A stretch of DNA of 64,000 bases from DATBDN01 sp963715995 (GCA_963715995.1 OY970283.1:3236105-3300104), one strand, 5' to 3'; shown: positions 1 to 8,747, counted from the first letter of the stretch. Notes: generated by a model from the letters alone, not told the origin. Numbers and translations: made by a program.

Positions 1-197
1 GTTCGCGGACTACGACCTGACCTTGAGCGGGACGCGCCATGACCGTCATTCTCCTTTCAGGTGCAGCGGCGCGTGTAGCGTTGCCCGCGCACCGGGGGCC
101 TCTACCCCGTTGCCATGGGCCGGGGTGTTAACGCACCGCCGGCCCGCTTTCGTTCTGAGGGCCAGCCTACGCCTCGCCGCCGACGATGGGAACACCT
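1..197. other. left edge, no gene recognised
   Basis: These bases lie downstream of the small HTH gene that ends at 198. Open frames cross them on the plus strand, but none has a recognisable protein sequence and they look like GC-rich shadow frames. No terminator or repeat stands out. Confidence 0.4.
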
Positions 198-530
198 TCA
201 GCCCCGGATCGGTAACAACGCGACTGCCGCACTGCGCCGAGGTCGCGGCTTCGACTGCGGAGGTGGTTCAGGCGGTGCCGGCGATTGCTCGCGACGGTCG
301 AGACATTCCGCGGGAAAGCGCCAAGGCGCGCGCGGCCCGCCGATCTTGCGACCGCCGAGTTCGGTTGCGTGATCGCGGACCCATTCCTGGGAGCGACCGA
401 ACGCGACTGCGACCTCCGCGGTCGACAGCCATCGGGCGGCGCCCGAGGTGAGGGTCGGGGCGACAGCCGCCCGGACGCCATCGACGATCGCCTGGAGATC
501 GTCGGGATGAAGCCGGAGGCGAGCCGTCAC
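198..530 (-). CDS. small helix-turn-helix (excisionase/MerR-like) protein
   Basis: A 110-residue protein with a GTG start that overlaps the stop of the upstream coupling-ATPase gene (GTGA). Residues about 34-70 (STAEVAVAFGRSQEWVRDH, then a GGRK...PWRFP segment) look like the helix-turn-helix plus wing of the HTH_17/excisionase family, including the 'w+f' strand after the recognition helix. The C-terminus is Pro/Arg-rich and probably disordered. As the last gene of a replication-relaxation/coupling-ATPase operon, it may control excision or transfer of the element. The HTH reading is fairly secure; the excisionase role is inferred from context. Confidence 0.6.
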   Translation of the reverse strand: MTARLRLHPDDLQAIVDGVRAAVAPTLTSGAARWLSTAEVAVAFGRSQEWVRDHATELGGRKIGGPRAPWRFPAECLDRREQSPAPPEPPPQSKPRPRRSAAVALLPIRG

Positions 531-2380
531 AGCCGCAGCCCCTCCTCGCCCGCCGAGGGATCAGTCTGAACGCGCGGCGAGGCCACGCCCGGCCGCGCCA
601 CGTGACCCAACGCGGCCGTGAACGGGATCGCGGGCGCCTGCGCCACCTGCACCCGCACGGCCCTGCCTTCGCGAATGACGAAGCACTCGCCAGGCCTGAG
701 GCCGCGCACCTCGTTCGGGTCGACCTTGAAGACATGCTGGATGCGGCCGGAGCCACTCCCCGTCGCCGCCCCGTGCTCGTGCTGCCAGCTCGACTCGACC
801 TGGCGCCGCGTCCCGGCCAGCTCGATCAGCGCTTCGGGACGCTTGAGCGCATGCAGGAAGACCGTCTCCGAGTTCTGGATGATCCGGTCGGAGATCGAAT
901 CGTCGGAACCCATGCCCGACTCGACCTGCGGCGCGAGGATCACGCCGACCCCGAAGGAGCGCATCCGCTCGACCAGGTCGACGATCCGCGCGGCGTCGGC
1001 GATCGCCGACAGCTCGTCAATGATCAGGAGCGCTTTCTGGTCTGGGTGCTTGCGCTGGGTCGCGAAGTGGGCAAAGTCCTCGATCACGAGGCGCGCCAGT
1101 GACGTCGAGTCCTCCTTAAGCGCAAGCGAGTCGAGCATCACGTAGGCGGCGTCGGTGTCCTCGAAGCCGTAGCCCGAGTCGAGCGAGCCGCCGAGCGAGT
1201 CGAAGAACGAGCCGTAGCGGAGCGCGACGCCTGAGAGCTCGCGCTGGCCGAGCTTTGCGAGCTGGCCGCGCGCGTCGTTCGCGAGCAGGTACTCGGCCTC
1301 GAGCCGTGTCCGCAACTCCGCGCCGGAGCGCGGCGGTCCATCCGCTCCGCAGCAGGCAACCCAGAGGCAGCTCTTGGCGACGTCGCGGTAGTAGGCCCCG
1401 TCGCCCTCGGTTGCGAACGGCACCAGCTCGATCAAGCGGTTGTAGACGGCGCGCCCGTCGCCACGCCAGCAGTCGAGCGGGTGGTGCGGGAAGACGGCGC
1501 AGCGATGACCCGCTTTCGTCATCAGCCCGGTGAACCGACGCGCCCCGGCCGTGTCTGCCTTCGCGTCGATGTAGTAGACGGGCAGGCCGCCGACCGCGGC
1601 GGCACCGTAGGCCAGCCGCATCAGCGTCTCGGTCTTCCCCGAGCCCGACGGGCCGATCACGAGTGTCGGCTTGCCGAGCGAGTCGAGCGGGATGCCGACT
1701 CGCCCACGGCGCTCGGGCAGGACGCGCTCGCCGGAGATCTTCGTTCCGAGCACAGCGACGTCCGTGCCATGCCGCAGAGCCGGCTCATGGTCCGGCTCGG
1801 CGAGTTTGGCCGCCCGCTTTGCGGCGCCGCGGCGACGGCGGTCCAGCGCGCCCTCGTCGCGCCGCTCCGAGCGGCGGTGGTCCTCGCTCAATCCGCGCGG
1901 CCGGATCAGGTCAAACAAGAGCGCGAACGGCCCGGCGAGCGGCAGCAGCAAGAGCCAGTAGGTGCGCAGGTGCGGCCAGGCGGCTCGAGCGCTGTCGCCG
2001 AGCTTCGGGATTGGCGAGACCGCGGGCACATCTGCGGAGCTCCGCCGGTGATGCCGGCGACGGTGATGGCGGTGGTGGCGCCGGTGGGCGCGATGGTGTG
2101 AGTGGGTGTGATGCGAGTGCGCGCGCGTCGGATTCGGATGGAGGAAACCATTGACCACATCCCCTGCCTGCCCAAGCGCTGAGGGCGCGAGCGCCGCGGC
2201 CAGGACGGCGCCGCCGAGCGCTCCCCAGAGGAGCACCTGTCTCGCGCGCATGCACGCGAGCGCGAGCACGGCGCCGAGTACGACAGCGAAGACGCTCAGG
2301 AACGACCCGAAGATGCAGAGCGCCAACGTAAGGCGTGTGCGCACCGAAAGCGGCGGACGGCGTGCTGGCTCAGGCCTCAT
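527..2380 (-). CDS. VirD4/TraG/TraD-type conjugal coupling ATPase
   Basis: A 617-residue membrane ATPase. N-terminal hydrophobic segments at about 15-70 and 141-158 flank a remarkable His/Arg-rich stretch (about 87-113). The cytoplasmic part has a Walker A motif GPSGSGKT at 243-250 and a Walker B LLIIDE around residue 450, as in TraG/TraD/VirD4 proteins that feed DNA to a conjugation channel. The ATG overlaps the stop of the upstream wHTH gene (ATGA), and its own stop overlaps the next gene, so the three are translationally coupled. No relaxase or mating-channel gene is visible; they would lie off the left edge. It could also belong to the FtsK/HerA side of the superfamily, but the N-terminal membrane block and context favour a coupling protein. 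Confidence 0.8.
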   Translation of the reverse strand: MRPEPARRPPLSVRTRLTLALCIFGSFLSVFAVVLGAVLALACMRARQVLLWGALGGAVLAAALAPSALGQAGDVVNGFLHPNPTRAHSHHTHSHHRAHRRHHRHHRRRHHRRSSADVPAVSPIPKLGDSARAAWPHLRTYWLLLLPLAGPFALLFDLIRPRGLSEDHRRSERRDEGALDRRRRGAAKRAAKLAEPDHEPALRHGTDVAVLGTKISGERVLPERRGRVGIPLDSLGKPTLVIGPSGSGKTETLMRLAYGAAAVGGLPVYYIDAKADTAGARRFTGLMTKAGHRCAVFPHHPLDCWRGDGRAVYNRLIELVPFATEGDGAYYRDVAKSCLWVACCGADGPPRSGAELRTRLEAEYLLANDARGQLAKLGQRELSGVALRYGSFFDSLGGSLDSGYGFEDTDAAYVMLDSLALKEDSTSLARLVIEDFAHFATQRKHPDQKALLIIDELSAIADAARIVDLVERMRSFGVGVILAPQVESGMGSDDSISDRIIQNSETVFLHALKRPEALIELAGTRRQVESSWQHEHGAATGSGSGRIQHVFKVDPNEVRGLRPGECFVIREGRAVRVQVAQAPAIPFTAALGHVARPGVASPRVQTDPSAGEEGLRL

Positions 2381-3033
2381 CGCGTGGCCTCCGTCTCGAG
2401 CGCCAGCACCTGGAGACGCTCGAAGCCGGGCTTGGCGGCGATCGCCTCGAGTTGAGCAAGCGTCGAGCGTGTGCAGAAGTACCAGACAGCGGCGTAGCGG
2501 GCGCAGAGCTCGCGCGCGATCGCCTCGGTGCGGACATGCTGTTTCTGGGTCAGCTCGACCTCGACCGCGACGAGTTTCCCTTCGAGCCCGACCTCCGCAT
2601 CCGGCATGTGGCGCGTGCGCGGCGTGCCCATGATGCGAGCAGTTCGCAACAGCTCGCGCTCAGATGTCCAAACCGCCTCGGGCCGGCGCTCGGCGACCGT
2701 TAGCCGTGCGTCGGTGCAGGCGGCGAGATGCGGCAGCCGCCCCGGGGTCGATGGTCGCCAGAGCTTGTAGTTGGCGCCGCACGCACGCTGGCCCTTCGGC
2801 GTCAGCCAGACGAACGGCGGCGAGCCGTGGAGCAGCACGCGTCCCTCGACCCAGCCAGCCCGCTGCCAACGAGCGCGCAGCCAACGAGCGGTGTGCTCGG
2901 ACCGACCGATCAGGCGCGCAAGCTGCGGCTGGGTCAGCGCGCACTGCTCGGCGATCACCGCGAAGACTGCGAGCTCGCGCGCACCCGGCACGGCCAGCCG
3001 CGGTTTGGTCATGGATGTCCGTGTCGGGGTCAT
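2377..3033 (-). CDS. replication-relaxation (Replic_Relax) family wHTH protein
   Basis: A 218-residue soluble protein. Residues about 20-90 form a winged helix (QPQLARLIGRSEHTARWLRA, then a GWVEGR wing and WLTPKGQRA), followed by a domain with charged DAEVG...VAVEVELTQK and a 'RYAAVWYFC' strand. This layout is typical of the replication-relaxation family found next to TraG-like ATPases on actinobacterial mobile elements. An alternative ATG lies at 3012 and fits the conserved region equally well. It is the first gene of the three-gene operon reading leftward; the 1.1-kb repeat-rich non-coding region lies directly upstream, and the protein may act on it. That link is inference. Confidence 0.7.
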   Translation of the reverse strand: MTPTRTSMTKPRLAVPGARELAVFAVIAEQCALTQPQLARLIGRSEHTARWLRARWQRAGWVEGRVLLHGSPPFVWLTPKGQRACGANYKLWRPSTPGRLPHLAACTDARLTVAERRPEAVWTSERELLRTARIMGTPRTRHMPDAEVGLEGKLVAVEVELTQKQHVRTEAIARELCARYAAVWYFCTRSTLAQLEAIAAKPGFERLQVLALETEATR

Positions 3034-3381
3034 GGCTAGCGATCACCAAGGGACGCGGGACGGGTGCCTGGCCCTTCGCCCCGACAAGCAGGCCATCGCG
3101 CGATCTCGACCTGGCGTGACAAGTGCCTTCACATCCCGTAGACGCCAAGAGTGACGACCGTGCCCTCGCTGTCGGCCGTCGTTCATTGCGTGTCCGTGTT
3201 CATTGCTCATTGCTCTCGCCTCGATCGCCTGTTCGCTGCCACCTCGAAATCTGGGCCGCTCGCGTCCTGCAACTTCTGTCCGCCCGAGCGCGCAGATCGG
3301 GAGAGACGGTTGAGGTCCCGCCTACTCCCCGTCCGGGCTCGTATTGCGGGCCCTCGAACTCGTCTGCGTCGCCTGGTTCGC

Positions 3382-3655
3382 TCATCGCGGTCTCACCCCT
3401 AAAGCCGACGAACTGCGCATGTGGCCCCTGCCGTCGCGCTCGTCGCGGTCATTACCCCTAGTCCAAGCGAGCGGCCAGAGCGGGCCCTCAAATCGCTCGC
3501 CGCCGCGCGCATTGCGTGCCGCGGGTTGGCGTCGCCCCGCACTGGCGCTCGCAGCGCGGGTACTCGATTTCGCTTGGGCGGGTCCGGTCGTCATCGCGGT
3601 CTCACCCCTAGACCGAACTCACCGCGCGCTTGGCCCCCTGCCCGTCGCGCTCGAT
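3382..3655. repeat. diverged direct repeat, about 65 bp, two copies 209 bp apart plus a third partial copy
   Basis: TCATCGCGGTCTCACCCCTA occurs at 3382-3401 and again, identically, at 3591-3610. Similarity continues for about 45 more bases (the TGGCCCCTGCC and GTCGCGCTCG words recur in the same order). A third, shorter relative (GTCGCGGTC then ACCCCTA) starts near 3442. Flanking sequence is only weakly similar, so these are old duplications or functional iterons rather than a recent insertion. Confidence 0.7.
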
Positions 3656-3964
3656 CTGCGCGGCCCGCTCGTTGCCGATCGCGAGCCCAGAGCTACCGCC
3701 CAGCCCGTCAACGCTCCGAAGCGCCGCCGCCCCGCCGCAGCGCTCCGTTAGCCGCTTGCTCCTCATCACCCTTTAGTTCGCGCGAGCCCGCAAACCGGGC
3801 CCACGAATTTGCCCATCCGCCCGACCCAGATCCCCGCGCCCGCCCGTCCAGGCCTTCCAGACCAGATGACTTTTTGAACTTCCAAACCAGACCTTCCCCT
3901 TGCTTCCTGCCCTTGCCTCTCGATTCCTGAATTGCCTTTGCCTTCGACCATCACCAGTTCCCTT

Positions 3965-4071
3965 GTGCACCCCGCCGTCCCCGTTCCCTGACCACTTCCA
4001 CGAACCGAAGGTGAGGGGGAGTGGTCAGGGACGAAGCCGCGCAGCGGCGGAGAGGGGACGGCGGGGTGCAC
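3965..4071. repeat. nested perfect inverted repeat (18-bp and 12-bp arms), 107 bp
   Basis: The outer arms GTGCACCCCGCCGTCCCC (3965-3982) and its exact complement (4054-4071) enclose inner arms TCCCTGACCACT (3985-3996) and its exact complement (4020-4031). The central bases include a further GCCGC/GCGGC hairpin. This is far larger than an intrinsic terminator and lacks a T tract. It could fold as a cruciform or ssDNA structure (oriT, single-strand origin), or be the remnant of a small inverted-repeat mobile element. Confidence 0.75.
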
Positions 4072-4116
4072 GCCGCTCACAGAGCGGCTTTGCGGGCGAT
4101 CAGGCCGGCACCCGGC

Positions 4117-4159
4117 GTTAGCAGCAACCCCATCACGCGCTGATGGGCGTGCTGCTGAC
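4117..4159 (-). terminator. strong hairpin downstream of the sigma-factor gene
   Basis: GTTAGCAGCA (4117-4126) pairs with TGCTGCTGAC (4150-4159), with a G-T pair, and CCCATCA (4129-4135) pairs with TGATGGG (4141-4147) around a 5-nt loop. It starts 11 bases past the stop of the minus-strand sigma-like gene. There is no clear U tract, so termination is inferred from position and stability. Confidence 0.5.
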
Positions 4160-4169
4160 GGTGCCCGGC

Positions 4170-4643
4170 TCAGCCGGCGGCCAGCTCCCGCAGCCGCGCG
4201 CGGCCCTCGGAGAGGTGGCGGTTGACCCAGGTGTAGGTCTTGCCGGTCACTTCAGCCAGCTCGCCGTAGCTGTAGCCGGCCGCCTGCAGCGACAGCGCGA
4301 GGCGCTGGTTGTCGGTCAGCGTCGCGAGCAGCGCGAGCGCCTCGCGCGCGCCGAGCGCCAGCTCGAGGTCACAGCGGCGATCGGCGAAGCCGGCCTCCTC
4401 ACCGGTCGCGAGCTCGTGGCGGCCCTTGCGCAGCAGCCCGAGCAGTTCGTGGGTGGCAACCGTCACGAGCCAGCCGATCGGGCACTCGTCGCTGACCCGG
4501 TCGCGGTGGGTCCAGGCGATGACCCAGGCCGCCTGGCAGGCGTCCTCGACGAGTGCGTCGGGAACGGAGCGATCGAAGCGGCGCCGGAGCGCGCGGTAGA
4601 GGTCTTGCGAGCACTCGCGGTAGAGCGTCTCGACGTCGAGCAT
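4170..4643 (-). CDS. sigma-70/ECF-like RNA polymerase sigma factor
   Basis: A 157-residue protein laid out as a two-domain extracytoplasmic-function sigma factor: region 2 at about 5-70 (YRECSQDLYRALRRRF, DACQAAWVIAWTHR, PIGWLVTVATHELL) and region 4 at about 100-150 (LATLTDNQRLALSLQAAGYS, then ELAEVTGKTYTWVNRHLSEG, a helix-turn-helix). No anti-sigma gene is adjacent, which is unusual for ECF factors. It sits on the mobile part of the window beside the repeat-rich region and may drive element genes. The GC-rich leader upstream carries a perfect hairpin at 4664-4684. Confidence 0.75.
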   Translation of the reverse strand: MLDVETLYRECSQDLYRALRRRFDRSVPDALVEDACQAAWVIAWTHRDRVSDECPIGWLVTVATHELLGLLRKGRHELATGEEAGFADRRCDLELALGAREALALLATLTDNQRLALSLQAAGYSYGELAEVTGKTYTWVNRHLSEGRARLRELAAG

Positions 4644-4663
4644 GAGGGGCCTCCTCGGGCTTG

Positions 4664-4684
4664 GGCCCCGCCCGGCGCGGGGCC
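4664..4684. promoter_or_regulatory. GC hairpin in the leader of the sigma-factor gene
   Basis: GGCCCCGC (4664-4671) and GCGGGGCC (4677-4684) form a perfect 8-bp stem with a 5-nt loop, about 20 bases upstream of the minus-strand start at 4643. It could lie in the mRNA leader. No consensus promoter is visible, so its role is open. Confidence 0.3.
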
Positions 4685-4911
4685 TTCGCCGCCGTCCAGC
4701 ACGCGGATGCGTGCCAACATCGGCGAGCGAGGTCCAAGCGGGTGGGGCTCAGGCCGCGCGGCGTTCTTGCTCGATCTGGTCGCGCTGCGTTAGCGCTGCG
4801 GGATGCCTCCGCCCGCCGCCGCCGTCAAGGCGCTCGCCTGCGGCTCGGCCTCGGGCCTGCGGCCCGCCCTACGGGTGACTGCGGCGGCGGTGCTCCGGCA
4901 TTGGGCGATTA

Positions 4912-4933
4912 GGTCCGGCCGGGGGGCCGGACC
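4912..4933 (-). terminator. perfect GC hairpin after the NERD gene
   Basis: GGTCCGGCC (4912-4920) and GGCCGGACC (4925-4933) form a perfect 9-bp stem with a GGGG loop, 24 bases past the stop of the minus-strand NERD gene. No U tract follows, as is common for terminators in very GC-rich actinobacteria. Confidence 0.5.
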
Positions 4934-4956
4934 GCCCCGAACAGCGCGCTGAGAAC

Positions 4957-5763
4957 TTACGAATGCGGCGGGAAGGCGGCGGCGAGCGTGCGTGCAACCT
5001 GATCGATCTCGCCAGCGCCGAGATGACCAGGGCGCGCAGCGAGCCGAGCAGCGCCGCGCGCACCGACGACCGCGACATCGCGGATCTTGATCCGCGTCAA
5101 GAGCGGCAGTCCGTCGACGTCAACGATGCAGAGACATCCCGCCACGACGATCGCTCGATCCATGGCCGCGACGACCTGCCGGACTAATGCGATCTGTTGC
5201 TCGACCCCTTCGACGTACTTCGTGCGATCGCGACCAGCGATGACCAGGTGCTCGGTTCGCGGACTGAACAGCCCGCCGCGCCGCTTGGCATGGGCCTTCC
5301 CTTTGACGTGCTTCGAGTCGATGACGGTCACGCCACCCGGGCCAACCGCAAGATGATCGATGTTGGCGCGACTTCCGGGGATGCGGCGGTCGTGGAGGAG
5401 CGCAACGTCCGTGCGGCGCAGGTGTTTCGCGAGCCGTTCCGCGGTCTTGCGTTCGCCGGCCGCGCCCAAGCGCCATGCCCGCTCGTGCTGCGGATCGTTG
5501 AGCTTCGCGAGCGCGGAGCCGATCACGCCGAACTGCTCTCTCCGACGCTCGATGCGCTTCGAACGCCTCCGCTCGCCTTCGGTGCCCGCAGAACTGCCGG
5601 CGAGTCCTCCATCAAGAACATCGCCCGACTCAAGCGGACCGCAGCTCCGGCAACGAATCGTCCGCGTCGAGGCGTCGTGCCATGCCTGGCCTCCGGCGCT
5701 CAGCGGTGTATCGCAGCAAGCGCATGCGCCGGGGTAGCGAAGACGGATGAGGCGTTCGGCCAC
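4957..5763 (-). CDS. NERD (nuclease-related) domain protein with N-terminal zinc ribbon
   Basis: A 268-residue protein. A likely zinc ribbon at about 14-41 (CACCDTPL ... IRCRSC) is followed by a basic linker and the NERD domain at about 99-200: GERKTAERLAKHL, LLHDRRIPGS, ANIDHLAVGPGGVTVIDSK, then KGK. The D...(I/V)DSK arrangement matches the catalytic core of restriction-like PD-(D/E)XK nucleases, from which NERD derives. Stand-alone NERD proteins are common on actinobacterial mobile elements but their biochemistry is poorly known. It lies between the transfer and restriction modules. Nuclease activity is inferred. Confidence 0.7.
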   Translation of the reverse strand: MAERLIRLRYPGACACCDTPLSAGGQAWHDASTRTIRCRSCGPLESGDVLDGGLAGSSAGTEGERRRSKRIERRREQFGVIGSALAKLNDPQHERAWRLGAAGERKTAERLAKHLRRTDVALLHDRRIPGSRANIDHLAVGPGGVTVIDSKHVKGKAHAKRRGGLFSPRTEHLVIAGRDRTKYVEGVEQQIALVRQVVAAMDRAIVVAGCLCIVDVDGLPLLTRIKIRDVAVVGARGAARLAARPGHLGAGEIDQVARTLAAAFPPHS

Positions 5764-5900
5764 GTGGGCTCTATCGGCTGGACGGCTAGTTGGCCTAAGG
5801 GCTAGCTCGGCTGGGTGTGGGGCAACATTGAGCGAGAGGTCGACCCCGCAAGAGGTCGGTCCCGAGACGAACCGAGCCGGTAGCGCCGGGGCGTGTCCCG

Positions 5901-6190
5901 CTACCTCGAGCGGAAGAGCTCCTCGCTATGCCACTCGAGGAACTCGCGCCCGGGGCGGGCACGCTCGTCGGGCGGCAGCTGGATCGTCTTGCCTTCGAGC
6001 GCGTAGTAGGTCCGGCCATTCGCGTAGCGGTCCCGAAGCTGGGGCTGACCGCGAAGCTGTAGTCGGGTCGAATCGTCACGAACCCGTGGTCGAACAGGTG
6101 ATGCAGGTCCCGACTCAGCGGAAGCCGACGCAACGACCAGGCGAGGAGGCCTCGCCGCAGGAGCTCTTAGTTCGGCGCCAGCAGTTGCCT
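5901..6190 (-). pseudogene. decayed HNH endonuclease, C-terminal remnant with frameshift
   Basis: Reading leftward, one frame encodes LSRDLHHLFDHGFVTIRPDYSF, the hallmark of the post-HNH segment of actinobacterial HNH endonucleases (usually LRADLHxLFDRGYVTVxPD). Around 6030-6060 the homology jumps to another frame, which reads RYANGRTYYALEGKTIQLP, later EFLEWHSEELF, and ends at the stop at 5901-5903. That is the usual C-terminus of the same family. The N-terminal part with the HNH catalytic residues is missing, and the next gene's stop lies at 6189. It is a truncated, frameshifted relic of a further nuclease in this island. Confidence 0.7.
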
Positions 6191-8747
6191 ACGCGGCGTC
6201 GCGGGCAATGACCGTGTCATACAGCCCGTAGTGGGACAGGCCGGGATGGCTGTCAATGCCCGTGTAAGCCAATGACGCGTCCTCGTACCGACGAAAGGCG
6301 AACACGGCTTGGTTCATCTGCTCGGTGTTGAAGACCTTCAACTGGACGAGCAAATGGAAGTCGTCGACCGTCAACCCAGTGACCGCGCGGAAGAGCTCAG
6401 GCTCGAGCCTAGTTATGACGTCCTGCAGCGTGTTCTCGCGATAGTCAGTCAGGTACATGAACGCCGGGATCCGGGTGGCGAACTTGATGAGCTTCTCTTG
6501 GATCTGCTTGCGCTTCGACTTGTACTCCTTCTCCTCGGCGCTGAGCTCCTTCTTTTCCTTCGGAGTGAGATCGTCACCCTTCTTCTTGAGCTGCTTGAGC
6601 TTCTCGCTCTTGTTGATGACGGTCTCGATGACGTTGTCTCCGAGTGCACGGAACCCCTCGATTCGCATCACGGCATCAAGAGCGTCTGGGTTGTTAAGGA
6701 TCCGCCGCAGCGTGTCGTTGTCGACGTTGACCAGTAGGGCCGACTCCCACCGACGAGCCAGCAGGGTGGCGGAGGTGCCCGCCATTGCGATGTCGAGGAT
6801 GCCGCCGACGTCGATCTGGGTCATATGCGACCCGTCGTAGGCGAGGACCGGCAAGAACGAGACGAGCTCCGCGACCGCCTTCTCGGGGTTAGGTTCCTCG
6901 GGAGAGAGACCGAACCCATAGTCGGCGAGCTGGCGCAACGCTCGCGTGGGCGCGAAGTCGAAGACGAAGGCGACCGGCTTGAGGATCTCTTCCTCGTTCG
7001 GGTCGTCTCCGTTGGGGTTTCTGATGGACCAAGGCGACTGGACTCGGAACGCAGCCTGGAAATAGGTCTCAGGCGACTTGAGGTTGCGAAGCATCAGGAT
7101 CGCTGACCACTGCGGAACCGTGACCCCCGTGGTGAGCTTCCCACACGACAGCGTGATCGTCTTTGTGTCGAAACCGCTCCCGATCGCTTTCCGTACGGGC
7201 GGGAGCGCATCGAGGCCAATTCCCGCAGCAGGGCCGGCGACGGTGCGGACGGTGTACTCGTGCCAAAAGACGTTGTGTTTCTCCGCGAGCAGCGTTGCCA
7301 TCGCGTAGCACGCAGCGACATTCGGCAGGAACCAGAAGGAGTGCTGGAGATAGGGCAGCAGACGAACGTCTGAATACGGGAACGGTGGCTTGGTGCTGCC
7401 CAGCTTCAGGTTGTCGACCTGGCTTGGGGCGTAGGAGCCGCGAATGATGTCGAGCCATTTCTGAACCTCGTTCTTATGCTTGAACTCCGCGTCATCCGTG
7501 CTGCCCGTCGCGGCGAAAAATTCATTTAGGTCGAACTCGTCGAATTCGCCCTGGCTGGCGATAGCCAGTAGCTCGTCGGGCATCTGGTAGGTCATTAGCC
7601 GCATCTGCGGCAGTGCGCCGTAGGGGTTCCACTTGTCCGGGTGCTTCGTGGCGAACTGCTCTCGCGCGCGCTGCTCGTCCGTATACGTCCAGTTAAAGAT
7701 CTGCTCCTCAATGAACTCGCCAGTCGCCAGCGCCTTGAACGGCGTGCCGGATAGGTACAGGTACGCCTTGGTGGTGATGGGCAGGAAGTCGGTCTCGGGT
7801 ACCGAGAGTTCGCTCAGGTCCTCATTGACGACTTCAAGTCCTGCGGCGTATTCGAGCTTTGTTTCCTTCTGTGCGGTGCTGTCGTCCTCGCCTTCAAAGA
7901 GTTCTTTCGCGGTGTCCCGCCATGCGCCGAAGTGGTACTCATCGAAGACAACGAGGTCCCAATTGATCTCGTGGACCCACTCGTTCTTCGGCTTGATGTT
8001 GCCGGCGCTATCTCGGCCGAGAAGGTCCTGGAACGACCCGAAGTAGACCACCGGCTTCTTCGGATCGATCTGCTTGGGCGACTTACCGGATGAGCGGGAG
8101 AGGTATTGCCAACCGTCGAAGTCGACGTGCGATTCCAAGTCCCCTCGCCATGCGTCCTCAACCGCCGGTTTGAAGGTCACCACGAGGACGCGGGTAGCGC
8201 CAAGCTGCTTCGCAAGCTGATAGGTCGTGAACGTCTTGCCGAAACGCATCTTGGCGTTCCACAGGAAGCGTGGCACGGCGTGCATGTCCTCCTTCCAGAT
8301 GGAATGGAAGTAGGCGTGCGTCTTGTTCACTGCCTCGGCCTGCTCGCGACGCATCGCGAACGTCAGATGATGCGTTCCGGTTAACGGCACGCCCTTTTGA
8401 ATTTCGACGATCGCCGTCTTGACGTCGTCGGCCGTGCAGCGCATCCATTCACGCGAAGCCCCGATGACGACGTTTTCGAAGCCCTTATCGATCAAGCGCT
8501 GTCGGACGTCTCCATCACGGAAGGGCAATCCGTCGTCGCGCTCAGCGATGACGTCGACATGCAGGGTGTAGGCCTGCTGCATCTGCCCTTGAGACTGCTT
8601 GATGCGTGAGTTGACGTTCTCCTGCGTCGTTTGCCCCACCTTGATGAGGCCCACGTACGCCTTCGGTGGATCGTCCGGCGTCCATGCGTATACGCGAAGG
8701 CGAGGCGCCGGCTTTGGGGGGAGAAGGTCCTCGATCGACCTAGCCAT
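6189..8747 (-). CDS. GIY-YIG/T5orf172-DEAD/DEAH helicase restriction protein
   Basis: An 852-residue protein. The N-terminal 20-110 (YVGLIKVGQTTQENVNSRI, then EWMRCTADDVK) resembles the T5orf172/GIY-YIG nuclease fold. A superfamily 2 helicase core follows, with motif I MRFGKTF at 167-173, motif II DEYH at 269-272, and later LSGTPFKA and TTGVTVPQW segments. Residues about 700-740 are a highly charged Lys/Glu coiled coil. The start overlaps the stop of the upstream methylase by one base (TGATG), so it is the last gene of a four-gene restriction-modification operon and probably its translocase/nuclease subunit. Cleavage by the GIY-YIG-like domain is inferred. Confidence 0.75.
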   Translation of the reverse strand: MARSIEDLLPPKPAPRLRVYAWTPDDPPKAYVGLIKVGQTTQENVNSRIKQSQGQMQQAYTLHVDVIAERDDGLPFRDGDVRQRLIDKGFENVVIGASREWMRCTADDVKTAIVEIQKGVPLTGTHHLTFAMRREQAEAVNKTHAYFHSIWKEDMHAVPRFLWNAKMRFGKTFTTYQLAKQLGATRVLVVTFKPAVEDAWRGDLESHVDFDGWQYLSRSSGKSPKQIDPKKPVVYFGSFQDLLGRDSAGNIKPKNEWVHEINWDLVVFDEYHFGAWRDTAKELFEGEDDSTAQKETKLEYAAGLEVVNEDLSELSVPETDFLPITTKAYLYLSGTPFKALATGEFIEEQIFNWTYTDEQRAREQFATKHPDKWNPYGALPQMRLMTYQMPDELLAIASQGEFDEFDLNEFFAATGSTDDAEFKHKNEVQKWLDIIRGSYAPSQVDNLKLGSTKPPFPYSDVRLLPYLQHSFWFLPNVAACYAMATLLAEKHNVFWHEYTVRTVAGPAAGIGLDALPPVRKAIGSGFDTKTITLSCGKLTTGVTVPQWSAILMLRNLKSPETYFQAAFRVQSPWSIRNPNGDDPNEEEILKPVAFVFDFAPTRALRQLADYGFGLSPEEPNPEKAVAELVSFLPVLAYDGSHMTQIDVGGILDIAMAGTSATLLARRWESALLVNVDNDTLRRILNNPDALDAVMRIEGFRALGDNVIETVINKSEKLKQLKKKGDDLTPKEKKELSAEEKEYKSKRKQIQEKLIKFATRIPAFMYLTDYRENTLQDVITRLEPELFRAVTGLTVDDFHLLVQLKVFNTEQMNQAVFAFRRYEDASLAYTGIDSHPGLSHYGLYDTVIARDAA

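Larger units (their letters stand above)
3034..4169. other. 1.1-kb non-coding region with repeats and large hairpins (candidate oriT/ori)
   Basis: No credible gene is present on either strand; the long frames here are Ala/Arg/Pro shadow frames. The region holds a short cluster of TTCATTGC words (3182-3217), a duplicated block (3382-3445 and 3591-3655), a giant nested inverted repeat (3965-4071) and a terminator-like hairpin (4117-4159). It lies between the transfer operon and a sigma-factor gene. Repeats plus strong secondary structure beside a coupling-protein operon suggest an origin of transfer or replication. That is inference; no nick site was recognised. Confidence 0.5.

Noticed and set aside
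198..3033. Plasmid replication initiator (Rep) genes
   Set aside because: The wHTH protein matches the replication-relaxation family, not a known Rep; no HUH or primase motif is visible in the window.
4143..4793. A 216-residue open frame antisense to the sigma-factor gene
   Set aside because: It is a shadow of a GC-rich gene, with no recognisable domain, and runs across the hairpin at 4117-4159.
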